From NCBI GenBank assembly GCA_948474755.1, contig CAOLHI010004259.1:1-64000 (forward strand): a stretch of 64,000 bases of DNA. Reading direction: 5' to 3'. Each line of letters starts with the position of its first letter. Position 1 is the first letter of the stretch. This document shows positions 57,271-64,000 of this stretch, piece by piece. This DNA comes from Ctenosaura bakeri. Lineage: Eukaryota > Chordata > Lepidosauria > Squamata > Iguanidae. The notes below the pieces were generated by a model that did not search any database, was not told the DNA's origin, and worked only from the letters and a program-made list of their open reading frames with translations. The position numbers and the translations under genes were made by a program.

Positions 57271-58029
57271 TACTGTGAGAAAGACAAGAGCCTGCCCACC
57301 TCTATTAAGGAAAACAAATCTCCCTATATACAGAAAAGCAGCACATCAGAAACAGCCTCCTTGCATGCAGAAAAGTAGCAGATTAGGAAGAAAGTTTTAC
57401 TTTACCTGTCAGCTTTGTTTTATTTTGATATATGCATAGTGCTTTTTATATGAAGGTGTAGTTTCATGTAGAGCACCCACAAAACAAACACATTATCTGA
57501 CATGACATTCCCACTTTATTCCCACTATATTCTGTTGTGTGAGCAGGTGAGGTCTTCTGGAATATCTCTTCATTCAGCGACAACAAATAAGGGGAAGAGA
57601 CTAGCAATGAGTAGTAAAGGACAGGGACATGAGTACAAACTGGGGTTGGGAGGACTTAAAGAGTACAAACTGACCTGACAGTGAGAAGCAGCATGCCAGC
57701 ATGAAAAAAGAGATTAGAAGTTAAAGAGACTGCAACTATCTAGAATACATCTACGTGTGAGAATATCCTGTCCACTTCACTCCGCATACCACCAAGCAAA
57801 TAAGTACAGTCACGATTAAATTTCATCCCCAGCCTGTGCACGCAAAGAAAGGAGCACAGCAAATACTGCTCTAGCACATCACAGACCACGGCACTATGCC
57901 AGCACTGCAGTGGCCCTCTGGAGGTGTTGCAGATACACCAGGGCGGATTTTCAGAAAGCATACTGTGCCAGTCTGCAATCTCAGAGCTTCAAAACCAGCG
58001 AAAAACAGCAGCCTGAAGAACTCATATGA
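57271..58029. other. No recognised gene
   Basis: No motif or repeat terminus was recognised. Confidence 0.4.
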
Positions 58030-58180
58030 AAGTACCATATATGGAGTTGGAACATTGATCCACCTTCAAGGTTTCAGCAGAGGATTCTTTTTCTAGTCCT
58101 ACCTGGAGATGCTGAGAACTGAACCTGGTACCTTACACCAAGAAAGCAGGTGCTCAATCAACTCACTATGGCCACTCCAA
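58030..58180 (-). mobile_element. tRNA-Ala-like SINE, antisense, internally deleted
   Basis: The minus strand begins near 58172 with GGCCATAGTGAGTTGATTGA and runs through CACCTGCTTTCTTGGTG and CCAGGTTCAGTTCTCAGCAT. This is the layout of tRNA-Ala with its B box, extended by CTCCAGGTAGGAC. A body follows with CTGCTGAAACCTTGAAGGTG and TCATATGAGTTCTTCAGG. It is too diverged to be a working tRNA gene. Confidence 0.6.
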
Positions 58181-58461
58181 AAGTTTATATGACCACTTCA
58201 AAACAGGCATCACCTGTGATAAAATGTGTCAAGTGTTATGAGTCTGGCCTTCCAAGGTGCAGAAAACCAAGGTTGAAGCTCAAACAGCAACAGGTGGTAC
58301 TGTTTTACTCCTCTAACAAACACTGTGGGCAGAGCATAGCAATTTGGAAGAACTTCCCAGTCTTTGCAAACTTCTCATACAAGGTTTTCTTTTCCTCAGT
58401 GATAACAAATGCATACAACAGCCTTAATCAGATCATTGAAAGCCAATACTGTCTACAAGTG
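58181..58461. other. No recognised feature
   Basis: Sequence between a SINE and the CR1 copy. A 105-codon frame at 58150 has no motif. Confidence 0.4.
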
Positions 58462-59007
58462 AAGTAATGGTACCAGTCTATTCTGCTTTGATTAGACCTC
58501 ACCTGGAATACTGTGTCCAGTTCTGGGCACCTCATTTCAAGAAGGATATCGACATGCTGGAACATGTCCAGAGCAGGGCAACCAAAATGGTGAAGGGTCT
58601 GGAAGCCATGTCCTATGAGGAGCGGCTTAGGGAGCTGGGGATGGTTAGTCTGCAGAAGATAAGGTTAAGAGGGTACATGATAGCCATGTTTAAATATCTG
58701 AAGGGATGTCATGTTGAGGAGGGAGTGGGCTTGTTTTCTGCTGCTCCAGACACTAGGGCAAGGAGCAATGGATTCAAGCTGCAGGAAAAGAAATTCCACT
58801 TAAACCTCAGGAAGAACTTCCTGATGGTCAGAGCTGTTCAGCAGTGGACTATGCTGCCTGGCAGTGTGGTGGAGTCTCCCTCTTTGGAGGTATTTAAGCA
58901 GAGGCTGGTTGACCATCTGTCGGGAGTGCTTTGATGGGGGTACCTGCATGGCAGGGGGTTGGACTGGATGGCCTCTCTAGTCTCTTCCAATTCTACAATT
59001 CTATGAT
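58462..59007 (+). mobile_element. CR1 LINE 3' end, young copy with open C-terminal frame
   Basis: The open frame 58467-58934 encodes the CR1 ORF2 C-terminus without a stop: [56 protein letters not shown] and [20 protein letters not shown]. The 3' UTR ends in AATTCTACAATTCTATGA. It is closely similar to 50280-50832, so both are one subfamily. The copy is heavily 5'-truncated and has no catalytic part. Confidence 0.88.
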
Positions 59008-59084
59008 AGGTCTTACATTGGGCTACCAGAAAGTACTTCACCTGGAAATGCCAGGGATTTAATCTGGAAGACAGCACGGGATGA

Positions 59085-59275
59085 TGGTTACAGTTTTAGA
59101 CAAAGATCTGGGAAAATCAGGAGACCTCCTGGGTGACCATGGGCCAGCCACCCAGTCTCTCAGCCTAACAACTCATACGGTGTTGTTGTGAGGGTATAAG
59201 CAGATCCAGGGAGAAAAGCTGAATATATCACCTTGAGCTCACAAGAAGAATATTAACATAAATAATCAATAATAA
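59085..59275 (+). mobile_element. tRNA-derived SINE, second type, 5'-eroded
   Basis: GGTGACCATGGGCCAGCCAC, TCTCTCAGCCTAACAACTCA, GGTGTTGTTGTGAGGGTATA and TATCACCTTGAGCTCACAAG follow the order of a common squamate tRNA SINE. The tRNA head itself is hardly recognisable. Confidence 0.6.
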
Positions 59276-59500
59276 ACAAATCAACCTGTTATCAGCTACA
59301 TCCTGAGCATGTGCTCTACCACCTTTTACAAGCAAGAAATCCACATACACCCACACGCATGAGGCTTTAAATTACTCTGATAAAACTGAGAACTATTTAA
59401 TTAAGATAATATCCTTTTTATTATTGCTGGGCAGGACAAAACCTTAATTAACTATTTAAATAAATACTCTGAGTAAAAATGTAACCATCTTGCACATATA
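59276..59500. other. No recognised feature
   Basis: AT-rich DNA preceding a MITE; TA at 59499-59500 is its target site. Confidence 0.4.
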
Positions 59501-59946
59501 CAGTTGACCCTCCACATTCAATAGAGTTAAGGGCATGGAACCCTTGCAAAAGTGGAAAACTTGCAAATATCACAATGTGTGTGGTTTTTTGGGAAGGGCG
59601 CTGAGACCTGGTAGGGAAAGCATTCAAACCAGGCCAGGAAAAGGAAAGAGAAGCGGTCTGGATGTGGCCCTATACTTCTTCTTTTTCACTCATCTCCTTC
59701 CTTGGGTAAATGGGGGTATCAGGAGAGAGTTTGCGGTGCTGAGAAGTTGTATTGTAATCTATCCTTAGCTGGCCAGGCAGCAGATGGTGGAGGAGGAAGA
59801 GGACCAGAGGTGGATTTTGAAAGGGCTGCAGAGAAGGAAGGTTCCCCTGGAAAAATGCCTGAGGTGGTGGTCGGGGCAGGGGTTAAAGAAACTCTTAAAT
59901 ATACAAATTCATGAAAGTCAATCCCACAAAAGTAAAGGGCCAATTG
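59501..59946 (-). mobile_element. Pogo/Tc1-like MITE, copy 5, complete
   Basis: The left end is CAGTTGACCCTCCACATTCA and the right end on the complement is CAATTGGCCCTTTACTTTTG, with TA on both sides (59499-59500, 59947-59948). The interior is inverted relative to 63190-63653 (TTTGCGGTGCTGAGAA against its complement there). Confidence 0.75.
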
Positions 59947-59948
59947 TA

Positions 59949-60062
59949 CTATGTTTTTTAAAATGTTTTTAACCATATGTATTTTTATTGAAATTTTCTC
60001 TCTTTTATAAGCCACCTTGAGTCCCAGTCTTGGAAAAAGATAGGGTATAAAAAAATTATAGA
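59949..60062 (+). mobile_element. L2-like LINE tail
   Basis: TATAAGCCACCTTGAGTCCC, AGTCTTGGAAAAAGATAGGG and TATAAAAAAATTATAGATGG match the tail at 36470-36510. The MITE upstream may have inserted into this element. Confidence 0.5.
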
Positions 60063-60344
60063 TGGACAAATACAGTACAAAAAGAAAAGGTTTAATTTAT
60101 GTTCTTTTTTTTTTTACTGTATTAATCCTGCATGACTTTTTAAAGTAAGATTTGTATATACTGCAGGCAACTGTGAATGGCATATGAATCACACAAACTG
60201 TTGGATTTTATATTTTTGTTGCTATAGCATATTTGCTGGTGAATGCATGCACCATTCTCAAATCAGGGCACCACAGGTACATTCTGCCGTTCAAATTTAG
60301 ATGTTGTTTAACCCTAGCTGAAAATATAGAAAAGAAGTTAGCCT

Positions 60345-60482
60345 TCAGAGCAGGAATGGGCAAACTGTGGTTTTCCAGATCTGTCTAACTGAAGCTCCCA
60401 CGAACCCTCAACAGCACAGCCGACGTTGAAGAATGATGGTAGCTACAGTCTAGACACATGGTTCCCACCCTTTCTCCTGGAT
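60345..60482. mobile_element. hAT-like palindromic MITE
   Basis: CAGGAATGGGCAAACTGTGG, TTTTCCAGATCTGTC and inverted GATGGTAGCTACAGTCTAGA, CACATGGTTCCCACCCTTTC. Both termini resemble the family ends. Confidence 0.55.
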
Positions 60483-60904
60483 TAGCAAGTTTCCATTGAG
60501 CTCAGTCTATATACACATCCCCACAAATATCAAAATGCATGCGTGCGTGTGTACACAAATACACACATATTTTGTGTACACATCCCTGCTGGGAGTATGT
60601 ACACATCCTTATTTACACATCCCCACTGGAATATATAGAAAGAGCTTCATCATGTAAGAGATCCATATGTGTTTCCGACCCCAACAACAGCATTTGGAAA
60701 CATACGTGTAACACACAGAGCACTGGGCCTGCTTGAGTATAAAGCTCATTTGTGACCCTGGGCCAAGTATTTTCTCTCTTCTCTGGTTGGCCTACCTTAA
60801 AGCATAGCTGTGAAAAAAATGGGTTTACCATAATTTGGGCCTTGAAAGCTGGCAGAATAAAAGTGTGATACCATATGGTCTGACTGACTTACCTTTTTAA
60901 ACAA
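60483..60904. other. No recognised gene; ACAC/GTGT-rich patch
   Basis: Alternating CA/GT and ACACAT words at 60510-60620, with partial repeats of CACATCCCCAC and ACACATCC. No gene was found. Confidence 0.45.
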
Positions 60905-61022
60905 ATGGAGGAAACATGTGGCTCTCCAGTGCTCTCAGACTGCATCAGTCCTAGCCATATAACCAATGGTGAGGTACTACAGGAACTTCAATACCGCAAC
61001 TTCTGGAGGTCATGAGCTGCTA
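60905..61022. mobile_element. hAT-like palindromic MITE, degraded
   Basis: GTGGCTCTCCAGTGCTCTCA, CATCAGTCCTAGCCATATAA and the partner arm AACTTCTGGAGGTCATGAGC keep the order of the family. Confidence 0.4.
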
Positions 61023-61154
61023 GTCCTTAATTTTAAATGCTTGCCCCCATCCCACCATTACTGCTTATTTTACTTCTGAAGCAATTAATGTACTCCAAAA
61101 GAAATACACCATGGCACCAAGGTTTTGGCACGTTCAAAACACAGTCCACTCATG

Positions 61155-61590
61155 TCAGAAATCCTATGCATGGTTGTGAAAGCTGGGCAGTAAAGAAAGC
61201 TGATAGGAAGAAAGCCAAAACACTTGAAATGTGGTGCCAGAGTCATGTTCTACATATACCGTGGATTGCTTAAAAGACAAATTAGTGAGTCCTAGAGCAA
61301 ATCAAGCCTGAACTCTCCTTAGAAGCCAAGATGACTAAACTGAGGCTGTCTTACCCATGCCATATCATGAGAAGACACAACTCACAAAACAAGACAATAA
61401 TGCTTGGCAAGGCAGAAGAAAGCAGGAAAAAAGGAAGATCATATTACAGATGGATAGACTCAATAACCAAGGAAGACATGTCTCTGAATCTGCAAGTTTT
61501 GAGCAAGGCTATTTATAAGAAGACTTGGAGATTTCATTGACAGGGTCACCAGAAGTCAAAGTCAACTTCATGGCAGTTAACAACATGATA
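61155..61590 (+). mobile_element. RTE/BovB-like LINE 3' coding end
   Basis: Codons give HGCESWAVKKADRKKAKTLE then MWC (61170-61240), and after stops and shifts MTKLRLSYPCHIMRRHNSQN, IMLGKAEESRKKGRSYYR and WIDSITKEDMSLNLQ (61331-61500). This is the conserved C-terminal block GCESWTxKKA, FGHxMRR, LGKxEGxRxRGR, RWLDSI of RTE/BovB ORFs. The end CAGAAGTCAAAGTCAACTTC and ATGGCAGTTAACAACATG is the usual 3' end. Stops near 61271 and many changes show it is dead. Confidence 0.7.
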
Positions 61591-61679
61591 GCCAAACCTC
61601 ACAATTGTGTACTCAGAGTAAGAAAGTTAATGGTCAAACACATCTACCTGTAAATAAATATAATGGCACAAAGACTCCT
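61591..61679. other. No recognised feature
   Basis: Short spacer between repeats. Confidence 0.4.
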
Positions 61680-61878
61680 CAGACTCCAGTATAATTGCCA
61701 CAGCTGCATCTTATGGAATTCTAGAGTCTGATGAGGTACTAGAGCTCTCTGGCTCCAAATCCCAGAATTCCATAACCTAAGTCTTCCTGAACTCCAAATC
61801 CCAGGACTCCATAGAATGGTACCACAGCAGTTGAAATGTAATCATAGCTCTATAATTTTGTAGTGTAAAATGGCCCCA
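61680..61878. mobile_element. hAT-like MITE
   Basis: CTCCAGTATAATTGCCACAG, CTTATGGAATTCTAGAGTCT, inverted AACTCCAAATCCCAGGACTC and CAGCAGTTGAAATGTAATCA, ending TAGTGTAAAATGGCCCC. Same family as 43070. A duplicated inner arm (CCAAATCCCAGAATTCCATA and CCAAATCCCAGGACTCCATA) is present. Confidence 0.6.
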
Positions 61879-62149
61879 TGTCTGTAAGAGTAAGAGGTTT
61901 ATTTCTTAAATATCCAAGCCAGAGAAAAGTTAAAGACCAAATAAATAAACCTTACTCAAACAAGAATATTAAGAATCTGACAGCAAGCCTGCTTACTCTG
62001 TCTGCAGAGTAAGGTTTTTCTCTATATAAGACGACCAGACCTCATTCAGACATGCATTCACATGGACAAATCCAACTTTATTGTGCACAGGTTTATCTGT
62101 TTTTAATCCACAAGGCCCAAAGGACAACACACATAGCTTCTTCCATTCC
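61879..62149. other. No recognised feature
   Basis: Unassigned AT-rich DNA. Confidence 0.4.
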
Positions 62150-62310
62150 CCTGCCCCAGCCTTACTTTATCCTTGTAACAACCCTGTGAAACAGGGTACA
62201 CTGAGAGACTGCAACTTTCAGAATCACCCATTGAGCTTCACAGTAGAACAAAATTTGAAGCCTCTGCCTTCATGTGGTACCCGTATATCCCACTACTAGT
62301 GACTCATGTG
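62150..62310 (-). mobile_element. tRNA-derived SINE, second type, antisense
   Basis: The complement of CTTTATCCTTGTAACAACCC, TGTGAAACAGGGTACACTGA and ATTGAGCTTCACAGTAGAAC gives the body of the second SINE type. The tRNA-like head near 62300 is diverged. Confidence 0.5.
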
Positions 62311-62390
62311 AAGTGGGCAGCCAAATCCTTCCCCACTGTGGCTCTTTTGCCAGCAGCTACCAAAACTTTTGCCTACCCTCTTGAAAGCAG

Positions 62391-62426
62391 TTGGTTCACA
62401 GAAATACATTGGTTCACAGAAATACA
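62391..62426 (+). repeat. 18-bp tandem duplication
   Basis: TTGGTTCACAGAAATACA occurs twice without change. Confidence 0.95.
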
Positions 62427-62620
62427 CCTCTAGATGAAGTCAGAACTGCCTATGTGGGGGGGAAAAAAAAGAATGTATTAACAATCTCCAAGGCAAACAT
62501 CATGGAAGTTTATATCTAAGGAACTGACACAGAAATCAATGGAGAATTTTCACCTCCATAACATGGATCTCACTTGCACAGCCTGTAGGGACTTAGCACT
62601 GAGATCTTTCATGAGGCTTT

Positions 62621-62654
62621 TAAAACACAAGTTTATTTAAAACACAAGTTTATT
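62621..62654 (+). repeat. 17-bp tandem duplication
   Basis: TAAAACACAAGTTTATT occurs twice without change. Confidence 0.95.
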
Positions 62655-63065
62655 TATGCATTTATTTCTCAAAGCACATGCTTAATTTCTCAGGAATATC
62701 ACTATGTTGTGGGGTTTTTTAAAAACCTTACACACCTGTACTTCTTAAAAGCATGACATTAGAACTGTAGTCATTAGTACTTAAAAATCTGAAAATCTGA
62801 ACTTTAGAATACTCTAAAGTTCTCCAGAACTTTTTAAAAGTAGTGGTGAAACAGACAATGTTATTCTCCCTAGAGACTAATTTTAGAGGACCCCTGTACA
62901 AATGCACTCAGCCACAAGCCTTGCTCTGCAACTTGAGAGCCCATCCTATGAGGCACTGTGGCCCGTTCCGACTGCCTGAAAACACACAAAACACACTTTT
63001 GTCTCATCCACCCACCCTAGGATGGGGTGTATAGTCCAAAACCATCATGTGCAAAAACATTAAAC
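62655..63065. other. No recognised gene
   Basis: AT-rich, unassigned. Confidence 0.4.
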
Positions 63066-63068
63066 TAA

Positions 63069-63189
63069 GGCCATTTCCACACTAGACTGTTACAGTGCTA
63101 TCATTCCACTTTCAATATCCCCTAAGGCCCCTTCCTAAATTGCAAACCCCAGGATTCCATAGGATGTTGAAAGTGGAATAATAGCACTA
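63069..63189. mobile_element. PIF/Harbinger-like palindromic MITE, copy 3, cut off on the right
   Basis: It starts GGCCATTTCCACACTAGACT after TAA (63066-63068). It proceeds through both arms (ATTCCACTTTCAATATCC, then GATGTTGAAAGTGGAATAAT) but stops after AGCACTA, exactly where the next MITE begins. About 25 terminal bases are missing. Confidence 0.65.
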
Positions 63190-63653
63190 CAGTCAGCCCT
63201 CCACATCTGTGGGTTTGACATTCACGGATTTGATTATTTGCGAGTTTCTACAACTCCTGCCCTCCACCTCAGGTGCTTCTTTTTGGAGGGAACCTTCCCT
63301 CTTGGTGGTTCCAATCAGGCCACACAGCCCTTTAAAAACCCACCTCTGGTCCTCCTCTTCCTTTACCAGTCACTGCCTGGCCAACTAAGGATGCCTTTCT
63401 GCCCAAATTCTCAGCACCACAAACCCTGTACTCATGCCCCACACACACCCAAGGAAGAAGACAGGCTGGAGAGAGGAAGTGCAGGACCACGGCGCCAATC
63501 GTCTCCTTTCCCTGACCTGCTTTAGACCCTGGATGCCCATTTTCCCCACCTGTGCCACATCCTCCTTCCCACAGACACACAATTATTTGAGAATTTTTCA
63601 CTTCTGCGAGGGTCCTGCGTCCCTAACCCCAGCGAATGTGGGGGAGCCAAGTG
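63190..63653 (+). mobile_element. Pogo/Tc1-like MITE, copy 6
   Basis: The left end CAGTCAGCCCTCCACATCTG lies after TA (63188-63189). The right end on the complement is CACTTGGCTCCCCCACATTC. The interior matches 6265-6569 in the same orientation and 59501-59946 in the opposite one. No TA follows the right end. Confidence 0.75.
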
Positions 63654-63656
63654 TTC

Positions 63657-63808
63657 TTTAATAGTTAGTTGATTGTAGTTAATGTGTTTTAGGGGGTTGG
63701 TTTTAGATGGGTTGGTGGGTGAGGAGGATTGGTTATGTTTTAATGCTTTTAATGTATTTAATGTATTGTTGTAGTACCGCCTCAGTCCATGGGGAGAGGC
63801 GGGATACA

Positions 63809-63809
<1 letters not shown>
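63657..63809 (+). mobile_element. L2-like LINE 3' UTR and tail
   Basis: TTAATGTGTTTTAGGGGGTT, GATGGGTTGGTGGGTGAGG, TACCGCCTCAGTCCATGGGG, AGAGGCGGGATACAAATAAT parallel 5590-5720 base for base over long stretches. It is 5'-truncated. Confidence 0.6.
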
Positions 63810-63845
<36 letters not shown>

Positions 63846-63926
63846 TGATATTATTAATATTATGATATAGTAATATTATAATAATATTATTAATAATAAA
63901 TTATTATTATCATTATTATTATTACA
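63810..63926 (+). repeat. (TAA)n and AT-rich palindromic tract
   Basis: About 11 TAA units (63810-63844) follow the LINE tail. Then comes a self-complementary stretch of ATATTAT, TAATATT and ATTATT words that can fold into hairpins. Confidence 0.85.
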
Positions 63927-64000
63927 GTCTAGTGCAGAGATGGCCCTAGTTCCCTGCCTTTCAACCAGACAGGGCTGGACTACCAAAACAGAAAGGGGGA

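Noticed and set aside
58090..58175. A tRNA-Ala gene on the minus strand
   Set aside because: The acceptor stem and anticodon arm do not pair, and the sequence continues into a SINE body.
59719..60069. 116-codon minus-strand frame
   Set aside because: It spans a MITE and an L2-like tail and has no conserved motif.

Overview
The window is eukaryotic nuclear DNA, most likely from a squamate reptile (lizard or snake). It has no bacterial-style gene packing, no CRISPR array and no host exon that I can recognise. It is a typical AT-rich, repeat-dense amniote intergenic or intronic region. The repeats point to a squamate: a DIRS retrotransposon, CR1, L2, L1 and RTE/BovB-like LINE pieces, tRNA-derived SINEs, a 5S-rRNA-derived SINE, Penelope-like terminal pieces and several MITE families. 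All names rest on reading motifs in the sequence; no database search was run.

Layout. Positions 1 to about 4345 hold the 5' two thirds of a DIRS-type tyrosine-recombinase retrotransposon on the minus strand. It is GC- and CpG-rich and stands out from everything else. gag (4037 to about 1600) and pol (about 1594 to beyond position 1) are readable but broken by many frameshifts. The tyrosine recombinase would lie beyond the left edge. From 4.35 to 48 kb there is unique-looking AT-rich DNA with scattered repeats: L2-like 3' ends (5500, 23985, 35935), RTE pieces (5935, 15190), Penelope-like pieces (12680, 13262, 36840, 41495), SINEs (18518-18930, 19905, 28141, 29146, 33990-34765) and DNA-transposon remnants. 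Two hAT-like elements have recognisable target-site duplications (40998-41286 and 44693-45125). A 5'-truncated CR1 LINE on the plus strand occupies 48490-50832, with endonuclease and reverse-transcriptase motifs and the CR1 3' octamer. From 50.9 to 64 kb come a 961-bp pogo-like MITE, an antisense CR1 piece, a second closely related CR1 3' end (58462-59007), more SINEs, an RTE piece (61155-61590) and a nested MITE cluster at the right edge.

How the parts relate. Nothing here forms an operon or pathway; the content is mobile-element history. The most informative signals are these. (1) A pogo/Tc1-like MITE family has six copies in 64 kb, several with TA target duplications. (2) Penelope-like repeats carry decayed hammerhead-ribozyme cores. 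(3) The DIRS copy combines well-preserved codons and CpGs with many frameshifts. (4) A MITE-in-MITE junction at 63190 has lost its right flank. Most other open reading frames are chance frames or shadows of these repeats.
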